Part shown: positions 52,288 to 60,705 of the stretch, in pieces
Layout of the letters: each line of letters starts with the position of its first letter
How positions within the stretch are numbered: position 1 is the stretch's first letter
Source of the DNA: Mycobacterium asiaticum
GTDB lineage: Bacteria; Actinomycetota; Actinomycetes; Mycobacteriales; Mycobacteriaceae
DNA length: 64,000 nt
Assembly (NCBI RefSeq): GCF_001673365.1
Contig: NZ_LZLS01000086.1
Coordinates: 50,433-114,432 of the forward strand
Direction of reading: 5' to 3'
The notes under the pieces: model-generated
What the model was told of the DNA's origin: nothing
What the model saw: the letters and a program-made list of their open reading frames with translations, nothing else
Database searches by the model: none
Position numbers and translations under genes: made by a program

Positions 52288-53597
52288 GCCAGATGCTCCG
52301 CCCATAACTTGAGCAACTCGCGCTGGTTGTATTCGTTGTAGCCGACCTGGGCGCGTCCCGGCCCGTGGAAGGACTCCGGTGCCAACGCCTCGATCACCGG
52401 GCTGTCGTCGGAGAGCAGCCCCATCCGGCTGTTCAGCAGCAGCCGTCGCGCCATCGAACCGCCCGCCGTCGTGGTCAACGAAACCCAGTTCTCCACGTCG
52501 TCCTGCTCGAACATGCCCGTCGACCCGAAACACATCAGGTACGCCTTGTAGGAGTCCTTCTTGAACTGCTCGGGCGCCGCCGCGTTCACGGCAAACCAGG
52601 AGCACACCTCGGTTTCGTTTTCACTGATCGGCTGCCACTGCCGGATGGAGATGAACGGCAGCACCTGTTCGCTGCCCGGTAGCTTGGGCCAGTTGTGCAC
52701 GAAGCTGAGATTGGGAAAACAGGTGGCGGCCGAGAACATGAAGCCGTCATCGGCGACGACCTGCTGCTGTCGTGCCGACCAGACCTGCTTGATCCGCGCA
52801 ATCATCTCCTCGGGGTAGCCGACGTAGCGCATCCGCTCGTCGAAGGTGCCCGGCGGCAACTTGTAGGTGGTTCCGCCGCCGTGCTGCGTCCAGTAGGTGG
52901 CGCCGTCCTTGCGTTTCTGCGCCTTCGGTTCTCGGAAGAGGCCGATGTCGACGATAGAGGCGTGCGTGTGTGGGGTGTGGTACATGTCGCCGGCGAAATT
53001 CTCCGCGCCTATCTTCCAATTCGCCTTGATCCGCCAGCGTTGTGGGCCACGCACTTCCACGCCTGATGCGCTCTGTTTGGTGTAGAAGTCCAGATAGAAA
53101 GCGAAGTCGCCGAGGAATTCGGTCAGCGGTTGGGCGTGCGGGTCCAGGTTGACGAAGATGAGTCCGTTGTAGGTATCGAGATTCGGTGCGGGCAAAAGGG
53201 TTTGGCCTTTGGCGAAGCCATCGTCGCCGCCGTATGCCTCGCGGTGGAACGGCAATCCGGTCAGTCGACCGTCGTTGCGGTAGGTCCAGCCGTGATAGGG
53301 ACAGCGGAAATTGGAGGCATTGCCCATCTCCGCGCGGCACACCTGCATGCCGCGGTGCAGGCACATATTGAAGAACGCCCGCACGTCGCCCTCGGAGTCG
53401 CGGGTGATGATGAACGAATCGTCGAGCACGCGCCGCACGACGTAATCACCGTCGTGCGGGACTTCGGACTCGTGCGCGACGAATACCCAGGACCGGCTGA
53501 ACAGCCGTTCCTTTTCCTGCGCGAACAGGTCCTTGTCGTTGTAGATGTGGGCCGGGATCAGGCCGCGGCGAACATTCTCCAAGAGCTGATTGGTCAC
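52284..53597 (-). CDS. ring-hydroxylating dioxygenase alpha subunit (Rieske)
   Basis: This 437-residue catalytic subunit dihydroxylates an aromatic ring. The Rieske cluster ligands Cys79, His81, Cys99 and His102 (CLH ... CPYH) are present with the normal 17-residue spacing. The mononuclear iron site is in ENFAGDMYHTPHTH. It is the first gene of the operon and is divergent from pcaH. No ferredoxin or reductase gene is in the window, so electrons must come from elsewhere. The substrate, a phthalate- or terephthalate-like acid, is inferred from the genes downstream. Confidence 0.93.
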   Translation of the reverse strand: MTNQLLENVRRGLIPAHIYNDKDLFAQEKERLFSRSWVFVAHESEVPHDGDYVVRRVLDDSFIITRDSEGDVRAFFNMCLHRGMQVCRAEMGNASNFRCPYHGWTYRNDGRLTGLPFHREAYGGDDGFAKGQTLLPAPNLDTYNGLIFVNLDPHAQPLTEFLGDFAFYLDFYTKQSASGVEVRGPQRWRIKANWKIGAENFAGDMYHTPHTHASIVDIGLFREPKAQKRKDGATYWTQHGGGTTYKLPPGTFDERMRYVGYPEEMIARIKQVWSARQQQVVADDGFMFSAATCFPNLSFVHNWPKLPGSEQVLPFISIRQWQPISENETEVCSWFAVNAAAPEQFKKDSYKAYLMCFGSTGMFEQDDVENWVSLTTTAGGSMARRLLLNSRMGLLSDDSPVIEALAPESFHGPGRAQVGYNEYNQRELLKLWAEHLA

Positions 53598-53787
53598 CGG
53601 GCCTCCGCAATCCTTGGTTCTGCTATACAGAGGATATCTCCGCTCAGTAGAGGGGAGGTACTACCCCATGTTCGCGAGCCGAACGGCACTGCGAATTTCC
53701 GCGGCCAGAATGGCAGCCAGGTTCGGCTCGCGGAAGGAGGGCGAGCTAGTAGCGTTTGGTTTCGTGAGGGCCGCATCGAAGCGTGTC

Positions 53788-54513
53788 GTGTCGCAGGGCG
53801 AGATCTCGGCGGAGATCGCCGACATCGCGCTCGACTATGCGCGGCGGGGTGGGGAACAGACTCAGCCGAGGCTGGACTACCCGCCGTATCGCAGCAGCGT
53901 CTTGCGTCATCCGAAGAATCCACTGCTCGCGGTGGATCCCGACGAGATCGAGCGCTGGGCACCATGCTTCGGCCACCAGGACGTCGACCCGATGGATGCC
54001 GACCTGACCGCCGGGCATGCCGGCGAACCGCTGGGGGAGCGCATCATCGTCACCGGACGGGTGCTCGACGAATCCGGTCGCCCGGTGCCCGGTCAGCTGC
54101 TGGAGATTTGGCAAGCCAACGCCAGTGGTCGTTATTGCCATCAGCTCGATCAGCACCCAGCTCCGCTCGACCCGAATTTCACGGGTGCCGGACGGTGCCT
54201 GACCGGACCGGATGGGTCGTACCGATTCAAGACGATCAAGCCCGGCCCCTACCCGTGGCGCAACCACCACAATGCGTGGCGGCCCGCGCACATCCACTTC
54301 TCGGTGTTCGGAACCGCTTTCACCCAGCGGCTGGTCACCCAGATGTACTTTCCCGCTGACCCGCTGTTCGAGCTGGACCCGATCTTTCAATCGATCGTCG
54401 ATCCCGTTGCACGCCAACGGCTTATCGCCGACTATGACCACAATGTCACCGAACCGGAGTATGCGACCGGCTACCGGTGGGATCTGGTCCTGTCGCGTGG
54501 CGGCGGGCTATGA
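53788..54513 (+). CDS. pcaH: protocatechuate 3,4-dioxygenase beta subunit
   Basis: This 242-residue iron-binding subunit of the intradiol ring-cleavage enzyme has DYPPYRSSVLRHPKNPLL, APCFGHQDVDPMDADLT and LLEIWQANASGRY, with the Tyr ligand in GPYPWRN and the two His in RPAHIHFS. The start is uncertain: the GTG at 53788 (SQGEISAEIADI) fits family length; GTG 53764 and ATG 53668 are also in frame. It is divergent from the Rieske operon across about 190 bp and overlaps pcaG. Confidence 0.92.
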   Translation: MSQGEISAEIADIALDYARRGGEQTQPRLDYPPYRSSVLRHPKNPLLAVDPDEIERWAPCFGHQDVDPMDADLTAGHAGEPLGERIIVTGRVLDESGRPVPGQLLEIWQANASGRYCHQLDQHPAPLDPNFTGAGRCLTGPDGSYRFKTIKPGPYPWRNHHNAWRPAHIHFSVFGTAFTQRLVTQMYFPADPLFELDPIFQSIVDPVARQRLIADYDHNVTEPEYATGYRWDLVLSRGGGL

Positions 54514-55073
54514 GCGAATTCGGTTGCACGCCAGGGCAAACGATTGGGCCTTTCTTCGCCATCGGGCTGCCGTTCAGCCGCGGCGGTGAACTGGTGTGCG
54601 CGGACTTTCCGGGTGCCGTCGAGTTGTACGGCACCGTGTACGACGGTCTCGGCGAGGCGGTACCCGATGCGCTGGTCGAGATCTGGCAGCCCGACAGCGC
54701 CGGTCGGATCCCGCGGGCTTCGGGCTCGTTGCGGCGCGACGGGTGGACCTTCACCGGTTGGGGGCGGGCGGCGACCGACGCGGACGGGCGCTATGCGTTT
54801 ACCACGGTGATACCCGGGGCGACGAGCGCCGGTCGGCCGCCGTTTTTCGCTGTCGCCATCTTCGCCCGGGGTCTGTTGCACCGCCTGTTCACCCGCGCTT
54901 ATCTGCCGGGCGGCGACACCGATCCGGTGTTGGATGTCGTGGAACCGCAGCGCCGCCCGACCTTGTTTTGTATCGCCGAAAACGATTCGGGCCGAACGCG
55001 TTACCGGTTCGACATCCACCTGCAAGGGCCCGCCGAAACGGTGTTCCTGGCATACGAGGACGGGCAGCGATGA
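54510..55073 (+). CDS. pcaG: protocatechuate 3,4-dioxygenase alpha subunit
   Basis: This 187-residue subunit lacks the iron ligands, as is normal for PcaG. It has TPGQTIGPFFAIGLPF at the N-terminus, ALVEIWQPDSAGRIPRA and IFARGLLHRLFTRAYLPG. The ATG overlaps the pcaH stop (ATGA) and the stop overlaps pcaB, so pcaHGB are translationally coupled. With PcaH it converts protocatechuate to 3-carboxy-cis,cis-muconate. Confidence 0.92.
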   Translation: MSEFGCTPGQTIGPFFAIGLPFSRGGELVCADFPGAVELYGTVYDGLGEAVPDALVEIWQPDSAGRIPRASGSLRRDGWTFTGWGRAATDADGRYAFTTVIPGATSAGRPPFFAVAIFARGLLHRLFTRAYLPGGDTDPVLDVVEPQRRPTLFCIAENDSGRTRYRFDIHLQGPAETVFLAYEDGQR

Positions 55074-56245
55074 CCAACCTATTGTGGCCCGGAGACGAGC
55101 GCGCTGGAGCGCACATGACCGACCAGACGTTGTTGGCCTCGATGGTGGCGGTGGAGTCGGCATGGCTGGGCGCGCTGAGTGCCGCCGGACTGGCGCCCTC
55201 TAAGAACGCCGAACTGCAACACCTGGTGGGGGAGCCGGATTGTGAGTTGCTCGCCCTCGGCGCCGAGGACGGCGGGAACCCGGTAATCGGATTGGTGGCG
55301 TTGCTGCGTGAACGGGCGACGCCGGTGCTCAGTCCGTGGATTCACCGCGGTCTCACCAGTCAGGACGTCGTCGACACCGCGCTGATGCTGGCATTGCGCG
55401 CCGTCATCGACCACCTCACCGCGGAATTGGACACGCAGATTGCCACGCTGTCCGCACTGGCGATGACGCACCGAGCCACGCCGATGATCGCCCGGACGCT
55501 GACCCAGCACGCCGCACCAATCACGTTCGGCGCCAAGGTTGCTGGCTGGCTGGACGGCGTCGTCGACGCCTATCAGCGGATCAGCCGACTGTCCACGCCG
55601 GCCCAGTTCGGCGGTGCGGTCGGGATTTATTCGGCCACAGTCGAATTGGCCTCGCAAGCCGGCGGTGCGACAGATCCGGCGCGACTTGCCGAGCGGGTAG
55701 CGCTAAATGCCGCAACCGCTTTGGGTCTCGATTTTCGCCCGCCCTGGCACACGATCCGCACGCCGGTCACCGCGGCCGCCGATGCGTTGGTCGGGTGCAC
55801 GGACAGTTGGGGCCGCATCGCCTCGGACGTCGTCACCATGACGCGCCCGGAGATCGGCGAACTCAGCGAGCCGGCCGCTGCGGGCCGCGGTGGCTCGTCC
55901 TCGATGCCGCACAAGCGTAATCCGGTGCTGTCCATCCTGATTCGACGTGCTGCCATAGCCGCACCGCCGCTGGCCGCCACGCTGCACACCGCCGCCGCAC
56001 TGGCCAACGACGAGCGCCCCGACGGCGCCTGGCACGCGGAATGGGACACCCTGCGCACCTTGGCCCGACACACCATTGTCGCCGGATCGCAATGCGGCGA
56101 ACTGCTGTCCGGTCTGCAGGTGCACCGGGCGCGCATGGCGCGCAATCTGGAGGCTGCGGATATTCCCGATAAGCAGCAATTCGGGGCGGCCGAGGTGTTG
56201 ATCGAAGAAAGTCTGGCGCGCGCCCAGCGGACTCTGGCGGGCTAG
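55070..56245 (+). CDS. pcaB: 3-carboxy-cis,cis-muconate cycloisomerase
   Basis: This 391-residue member of the fumarase/argininosuccinate lyase superfamily has SPWIHRGLTSQDVVDTAL and the signature GGSSSMPHKRNPV. It follows pcaG with an ATGA overlap and converts carboxymuconate to 4-carboxymuconolactone. The later genes (pcaC/D/L, pcaIJ, pcaF) are not in the window. It ends in a 4-bp overlap with the convergent methyltransferase gene. Confidence 0.93.
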   Translation: MTNLLWPGDERAGAHMTDQTLLASMVAVESAWLGALSAAGLAPSKNAELQHLVGEPDCELLALGAEDGGNPVIGLVALLRERATPVLSPWIHRGLTSQDVVDTALMLALRAVIDHLTAELDTQIATLSALAMTHRATPMIARTLTQHAAPITFGAKVAGWLDGVVDAYQRISRLSTPAQFGGAVGIYSATVELASQAGGATDPARLAERVALNAATALGLDFRPPWHTIRTPVTAAADALVGCTDSWGRIASDVVTMTRPEIGELSEPAAAGRGGSSSMPHKRNPVLSILIRRAAIAAPPLAATLHTAAALANDERPDGAWHAEWDTLRTLARHTIVAGSQCGELLSGLQVHRARMARNLEAADIPDKQQFGAAEVLIEESLARAQRTLAG

Positions 56246-57057
56246 GCGGCTTGGGCCGGCTTTTGGGCGATGATCGCGACCGCGGTCAGCCGGTCCCGGT
56301 GCTTGCGGAAAGTGGCGCGCATGCCCAAGACCCGCTTGCGCGCATCCGGTTGAGTGAGGACGTTTTTGGCGAAGCGCAGCGCTCCTAGCAAGCCTTCGTC
56401 GGAGATTACCCGCCGCGGCTGCAACAGCGCCATCGGTGCCTTGGCAACATGGTCGACAACCAGCCCATGACCGGCCAACAGCGCCGACCATTCCGCGATC
56501 GTCAGGGGGCGGGCGTTGACTTTGATCGATCGAGCCAGCGATTGGCGGACGTCGGTGGTGATCTCTTCGGGAATGTCGTCGGGTGTCAGTGCGAGTTCGT
56601 GGATCGCATAGCGTCCCCCCGGTCGAAGTACCCGAGCCGCCTCGGCGACGATCGCGTGCTTGGCCGCATCGCCCTGCATGGTCAACATCGCTTCGCCGAT
56701 CACCACGTCTGCACTGGCGTCGGGAAGGCCGGTTTCGGCGGCGTCCGTGACTTTGACGTCGCCGTGGCCGGCAACGACTCCGCGGACCATGTTGGCCGCG
56801 TCCGGGTCGGCTTCCGCGCCGAGGTAGGAACGCGGGCCGCGAGCGATGATCTCGGTGGCGGTCCGGCCCAGTCCGGGGGCCAATTCGAGCACGTCGGCGT
56901 CGGCGACCTCGGCGCGCGCCAGCAGGGTGCGGGTCAGTTCGATGCCGCCGGGGCGCAGTACCCGTTTACCCAACCGGGCCAGCAGCCAGTGGCCCTGGAC
57001 GTGCTCGTCGTCCCGGTTGGACAGTGGTAGGGCATCTTCTTTTTCCCTGCTAGCCAT
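56242..57057 (-). CDS. class I SAM-dependent methyltransferase
   Basis: This 271-residue methyltransferase has motif I VLELAPGLGRTATEI, then ADVVIGEAMLTMQGD and AARVLRPGGRYAIHELAL. Its position divergent from an HTH regulator and membrane-protein genes matches Rv2622-Rv2621c in M. tuberculosis (from memory). Substrate unknown. A 22-bp near-perfect inverted repeat lies 21 bp upstream of its ATG, which suggests regulation by the neighbouring regulator. Confidence 0.87.
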   Translation of the reverse strand: MASREKEDALPLSNRDDEHVQGHWLLARLGKRVLRPGGIELTRTLLARAEVADADVLELAPGLGRTATEIIARGPRSYLGAEADPDAANMVRGVVAGHGDVKVTDAAETGLPDASADVVIGEAMLTMQGDAAKHAIVAEAARVLRPGGRYAIHELALTPDDIPEEITTDVRQSLARSIKVNARPLTIAEWSALLAGHGLVVDHVAKAPMALLQPRRVISDEGLLGALRFAKNVLTQPDARKRVLGMRATFRKHRDRLTAVAIIAQKPAQAA

Positions 57058-57078
57058 GAGGCGCCTCTCCGTAAGATT

Positions 57079-57100
57079 CGGGTTAGGTCGACCTTACCCG
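57079..57100. promoter_or_regulatory. 22-bp inverted repeat, probable operator
   Basis: The 11-bp arms (57079-57089 and 57090-57100, centred on GGTCGACC) pair with a single mismatch. It lies between the divergent methyltransferase and HTH regulator genes. A second, weaker repeat TTACA-N9-TGTAA is at 57136-57154, nearer the regulator start. Confidence 0.6.
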
Positions 57101-57184
57101 GCGCCCGTCGAGGTTATTGGGCAGCCCAGCAATTATTACAACCAGATTGTGTAAACTGCTGCTGTCGGACGTTCGGGAAAAGGG

Positions 57185-57841
57185 GTGAGTCACGTGGTCG
57201 CTTCAGACCAGGAATCGACTGGTCGCCGCCGGTCGGTGCTGCGAATTCTGCGCGCGTCCCGCACGCCGCTGAGCATCGTCGCTATCGCGGAAAAGCTTGC
57301 TGTGCACCCCAATACCGTCCGATTCCATCTGGACGGCCTTATCGCAGACGGCCAAGTGGAGCACGTGAAGCCGGATCGTCGCGGGCCGGGGCGTCCGCCG
57401 CTGATGTTCCGGGCGGTGCCACAGATGGACCGCGGCGGCACCCGGCAGTACCGAATGCTCGCCGGGATCCTCGCTGTTGGCCTTGCGGCGCAAGATGATT
57501 CGGGTGCCAGCGCGATCGCCGCCGGACGGGCATGGGGCGAGCAACTCGAGCCACCCGCCGGTAACCCGGGAGTCGACGAATCGATCGAGCATCTGGTGGG
57601 CGCGCTCGACGAGATCGGTTTCGAACCCGAACGACACGGCAGTCAGCAAGTCGGACTGCGGCATTGCCCGTTCCTCGAACTCGCCGAGAAGCAGCCCGGA
57701 GTGGTGTGCCCGATCCACTTGGGGCTGATGCGCGGAGCGTTGGAAACGTGGGACGCGCCGGTCACCGTCGAGCGCCTCGAAGCGTTCGTCCAAGCCGATC
57801 TGTGTCTGGTCCACCTCGCGCCGGCGGAAGCGGGACAGTGA
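57185..57841 (+). CDS. HTH regulator with C-terminal cysteine cluster (Rv2621c-like)
   Basis: This 218-residue winged-HTH regulator has LSIVAIAEKLAVHPNTVRFH, RRGPGRPPLMF, and a C-terminal domain with HCPFLELAEK ... VCPIH ... DLCLVHL. The C-x13-C-x2-H and a later Cys resemble the iron-sulfur site of SufR-type regulators. The regulator at 59446-60168 has the same C-x13-C spacing. The stop overlaps the membrane-protein gene (GTGA). Ligand (Fe-S, metal or redox signal) is inferred. Confidence 0.82.
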   Translation: MSHVVASDQESTGRRRSVLRILRASRTPLSIVAIAEKLAVHPNTVRFHLDGLIADGQVEHVKPDRRGPGRPPLMFRAVPQMDRGGTRQYRMLAGILAVGLAAQDDSGASAIAAGRAWGEQLEPPAGNPGVDESIEHLVGALDEIGFEPERHGSQQVGLRHCPFLELAEKQPGVVCPIHLGLMRGALETWDAPVTVERLEAFVQADLCLVHLAPAEAGQ

Positions 57842-58263
57842 ACGCCGGGCCTGCCATCGAGGTGGCGGTCACGTTCGTCTGGCTCGGCATGGTGCTGGCC
57901 ATCTCGTTCCTGGAAGCTCCGCTGAAGTTCCGGGCGCCCAACGTGACACTGCAGATCGGGTTGGGTATCGGCCGCCTGGTATTCCGTGCACTGAACACCG
58001 TGGAAGTCATTTTCGCCTTGGTCATCGGCGCGATCGTCGTCGCCGGGCCGACACCTGCGCGGATCGTCGTGGCGTTTACCATTGCCGCTGTCGTCCTGGC
58101 CATCCAATTAGTGGCAGTGCGGCCGCGCCTGACCCGCCGTTCCGACGAGGTGCTCGCCGGGTTGGATGCGCCGCGATCACGCGCTCACTACGTCTACATC
58201 GGTCTGGAGGCGATCAAAGTGGTGGCGTTGCTCGTGGCAGGGATACTCATCCTGAATGGCTGA
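57838..58263 (+). CDS. small integral membrane protein (Rv2620c-like)
   Basis: This 141-residue protein has four hydrophobic segments: VAVTFVWLGMVLAISFLEAP, VEVIFALVIGAIVVAG, VVAFTIAAVVLAIQLVAV and a C-terminal VVALLVAGILIL. The GTG overlaps the regulator stop. It is the size of M. tuberculosis Rv2620c, which has the same neighbours (from memory). Function unknown; probably controlled by the upstream regulator. Confidence 0.8.
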   Translation: MNAGPAIEVAVTFVWLGMVLAISFLEAPLKFRAPNVTLQIGLGIGRLVFRALNTVEVIFALVIGAIVVAGPTPARIVVAFTIAAVVLAIQLVAVRPRLTRRSDEVLAGLDAPRSRAHYVYIGLEAIKVVALLVAGILILNG

Positions 58264-58275
58264 AAGGTGATTGCA

Positions 58276-58623
58276 ATGGAATCCATTTCGCTGACCGGTC
58301 TGGCATCGGAGAAGCTGGCCGAGGCACGCAAGTCGCACAGCGGCCGCGCCGCCCACACCATCCACGGCGGCCACACCCACGAACTCCGCCAGACCGTGTT
58401 GGCCCTGCTGGCCGACCACGACCTCGGTGAGCACGACAGTCCCGGCGAAGCAACCCTGCAGGTGTTGCAGGGCCATGTGCGCCTCACCGCTGGCGACGAC
58501 GCGTGGGACGGAAAATCCGGCGATTACCTTGCCATTCCGCCGGTGCGCCATGCGCTGCACGCGGTCGAGGATTCCGTGGTGATGCTGACCGTGCTGAAGT
58601 CGCAGCCCGGCGCCTCGCACTAG
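58276..58623 (+). CDS. cupin-domain protein
   Basis: This 115-residue protein has a small cupin fold: LADHDLGEHDSPGEATLQVL, GHVRLTAGDDAWDGKSGDY and IPPVRHALHAVEDSVVML, with His residues placed for a metal. The ATG at 58276 has AAAGGTG 6 nt upstream; a GTG three codons earlier is in frame. Third gene of the operon starting at 57185. Function unknown. Confidence 0.82.
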   Translation: MESISLTGLASEKLAEARKSHSGRAAHTIHGGHTHELRQTVLALLADHDLGEHDSPGEATLQVLQGHVRLTAGDDAWDGKSGDYLAIPPVRHALHAVEDSVVMLTVLKSQPGASH

Positions 58624-58625
58624 CT

Positions 58626-59501
58626 GTGCTCGCTACGCCCTGGTCGCGAGACTTCGGCCTGCGGGTACCGATCGTCAACGCGCCCATGGGCGGAGTGGCC
58701 GGTGGGCGGTTGGCCGCCGCGGTCAGCGCAGCCGGAGGGCTGGGCATGGTCGGCATGGGCAGCATGGCTACCAGAGCATCGCTGGCGGCCGAGCTGCAGC
58801 ACGTGCGCGGCCGGTTCGGGATCGGCCTGGTCGACTGGGTCATGCGCGGCCAACCGGGGTTGCTCGACGACGCGCTCGCCGCCGGGCCGACGCTGTTATC
58901 GGTCAGTTTCGGCACCGACTGGTCCTGGGTCGCTGCGGCACATGATGCCGGAATCCCCACCATCACGCAGGTTTACGACGCCGCAGCAGCCCGCCGCGCT
59001 GCCGATGCCGGTGTCGACATGCTCGTCGCGCGCGGGGCCGAAGGGGGCGGCCATGGCGAAGTTCGGGTCGCGACGCTGCCGCTGTTGGACGCGGTACTGG
59101 AAGCCGTTTCGGATTCCGTCCCGGTGCTGGCCGGCGGCGGGATCGCCTCGGCCCGCAGCCTGGCCGCGGTGCTGGCCGCCGGTGCCAGCGGTGCATGGGT
59201 GGGCACCCGGCTGGCCGCCTGCCCCGAGGCGCTGACCGACGAAGCCAGCCGGCGCGCGCTGATCGACGCGGCGGAAACAGACACCCGGATCACCCGGGAA
59301 TACGACATCGCCGCGGGTCTGCCGTGGCCGGAACGGTTTCCCTCGCGTGTGTTGACCGCCTCGCTGGGCGCCGAGGTGTCGGGTGCCGGCGTGGACGCTG
59401 GTCAGGGTGTCGGGATGATCCGCGACGACGCCTCGGTGCGTGAGGTCATCGACGCGATGTGCACGGGTGCGCAGAGTTTGCTGCAGCGCTGGTGGACGTG
59501 A
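58626..59501 (+). CDS. nitronate monooxygenase/2-nitropropane dioxygenase-like flavoprotein
   Basis: This 291-residue NPD-like TIM barrel has VPIVNAPMGGVAGGRLAAAV, VDMLVARGAEGGGHGE (FMN phosphate loop) and PVLAGGGIASARSLAAVLAA. It oxidises nitronates or acts on other FMN substrates. It begins at a GTG 3 bp after the cupin stop. Its last 56 bp are antisense to the end of the convergent regulator gene. Confidence 0.87.
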   Translation: MLATPWSRDFGLRVPIVNAPMGGVAGGRLAAAVSAAGGLGMVGMGSMATRASLAAELQHVRGRFGIGLVDWVMRGQPGLLDDALAAGPTLLSVSFGTDWSWVAAAHDAGIPTITQVYDAAAARRAADAGVDMLVARGAEGGGHGEVRVATLPLLDAVLEAVSDSVPVLAGGGIASARSLAAVLAAGASGAWVGTRLAACPEALTDEASRRALIDAAETDTRITREYDIAAGLPWPERFPSRVLTASLGAEVSGAGVDAGQGVGMIRDDASVREVIDAMCTGAQSLLQRWWT

Positions 59502-60168
59502 GCACGACGCAGCAACGCGCCGGCCGCGGCTCCAGGCGTGCGTCGGGCCCGTAGGGAGCCAGTGCATCGGCGACGCCGGTAATGAGCGCGTGGTTCATGT
59601 TGCAGGCCAGTTCGGTCTGATCCTGGGCCAGGGCGTGGAACGGGCAGTTCGCCAGTTCGACCTCACCGTCGCAGGTGCGCGGCTCGTAGCCGTACTTGCG
59701 CAGCACACCCAGCGTCAGCTCGAGCGCGGCGGCGCCGTCTGCCGGCTTGTCGATGGCAGCACCGATGCTCTGTCCGCATTCGCGTGCGACATCGTTGAGT
59801 ACCTCCACAACGGGCTCCCCGGTGGTGGCTGCGCGCGCGATGGCGGTGGCCATCAGCCGTCCGGCCAGTTCGTACTCGCGCTGCGGCAGACTGACGGCAA
59901 TGTCGCGACCGACCCGGCGGTAGAGCTTTGCCGTGCGTCCGGCCCCCGGGCCCGACCGTCCGGTGACTCGGGCGTATTCGCACTCCAGTAGACCCTGCTC
60001 CTCGAGCCGGTCGAGATGGAATTTGGCCTGGTGGTGGGGTATGCCCACGGCTTCGGCAGCTTGGTCGCGGCTCACCGGCGCCGGCTGCGAGCAGACGTAT
60101 TCGTAGAGCTGATGGCGTACCGGATCCGTGAGTGTGCCGATACCGGCGGCGTCGCGTTCGATGTTCAT
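59446..60168 (-). CDS. HTH regulator with C-terminal cysteine cluster, second paralogue
   Basis: This 240-residue regulator has an ArsR-like HTH (LTDPVRHQLYEYVCS, SRDQAAEAVGIPHHQAKFHL) and a C-terminal NCPFHALAQDQTELACNMNH followed by a CC pair, again C-x13-C. It is a paralogue of the regulator at 57185. Its promoter region shares two perfect 12-bp inverted repeats with the divergent doxX-type gene. The ATG at 60168 is used; a TTG at 60180 is in frame. The last 56 bp overlap the convergent nitronate monooxygenase gene. Confidence 0.83.
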   Translation of the reverse strand: MNIERDAAGIGTLTDPVRHQLYEYVCSQPAPVSRDQAAEAVGIPHHQAKFHLDRLEEQGLLECEYARVTGRSGPGAGRTAKLYRRVGRDIAVSLPQREYELAGRLMATAIARAATTGEPVVEVLNDVARECGQSIGAAIDKPADGAAALELTLGVLRKYGYEPRTCDGEVELANCPFHALAQDQTELACNMNHALITGVADALAPYGPDARLEPRPARCCVVLTSTSAAANSAHPCTSRR

Positions 60169-60181
60169 AGCTGAGCTCAAA

Positions 60182-60247
60182 TCTAACGGATAAAACCCTT
60201 GACGCTACAGTCTACAGCTTCTAACGTTCTAATTATTATCCGTTAGA
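60182..60247. promoter_or_regulatory. paired 12-bp operator repeats between divergent genes
   Basis: TCTAACGGATAA (60182-60193) and its exact reverse complement TTATCCGTTAGA (60236-60247) lie 42 bp apart, flanking the promoter below. A third partial copy, TCTAACG, is at 60220-60226. The arrangement fits looping or co-operative binding by the divergent regulator. Confidence 0.7.
60199..60227 (+). promoter_or_regulatory. putative promoter of DoxX-type gene
   Basis: TTGACG (60199-60204) and TAACGT (60222-60227) are spaced by exactly 17 bp. The predicted start near 60234 lies right at the downstream repeat (60236-60247), so a bound protein would repress. Confidence 0.55.
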
Positions 60248-60260
60248 AATGGGAGGCACC

Positions 60261-60701
60261 ATGAGTACTCAGCAAAGCGCCCGTCCGGGCGCGTTCACCG
60301 ACCAGTTGAAGGACCCGGCCTACTCCGCCTATCTGCTGCTTCGCACGGTGTTCACGGTGGCGCCCATCCTGTTCGGCCTGGACAAGTTCTTCAACGTGCT
60401 CACCCATCCGCATCGCTGGAGCATGTATCTGGCCGGCTGGATCGACAATCTGATCCCCGGTACGGCAGATCAGGCGATGTATCTGGTCGGGGCCATCGAG
60501 ATCGTGGCAGGCATTCTGGTCGCGGTCGCGCCGCGGTTCGGGGCCTGGGTGGTCGCGGCTTGGTTGGCCGGGATCATCCTCGACCTGGTCACCGGCCCAG
60601 GGTTCTACGACGTCGCACTGCGTGACTTCGGTTTGCTGGTCGGCGCACTCGCGCTAGCGAGGCTGGCGCAGGGCGTGCACGCGGGACGGATTCACGTCTA
60701 A
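60261..60701 (+). CDS. DoxX-family membrane protein
   Basis: This 146-residue protein has four hydrophobic helices and DoxX features: LLRTVFTVAPILFGLDKFFN, YLAGWIDNLIPG and YLVGAIEIVAGILVAVAPRFG. The ATG at 60261 has GGGAGG 4 nt upstream. DoxX-like proteins act in redox and thiol stress in mycobacteria. It matches Rv2617c in size and position (from memory). Regulated with the divergent cysteine-cluster regulator. Confidence 0.87.
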   Translation: MSTQQSARPGAFTDQLKDPAYSAYLLLRTVFTVAPILFGLDKFFNVLTHPHRWSMYLAGWIDNLIPGTADQAMYLVGAIEIVAGILVAVAPRFGAWVVAAWLAGIILDLVTGPGFYDVALRDFGLLVGALALARLAQGVHAGRIHV

Positions 60702-60705
60702 GCCG

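Noticed and set aside
57079..57100. IdeR iron box
   Set aside because: TTAGG-like halves are present, but the centre and spacing do not fit the 19-bp IdeR consensus.
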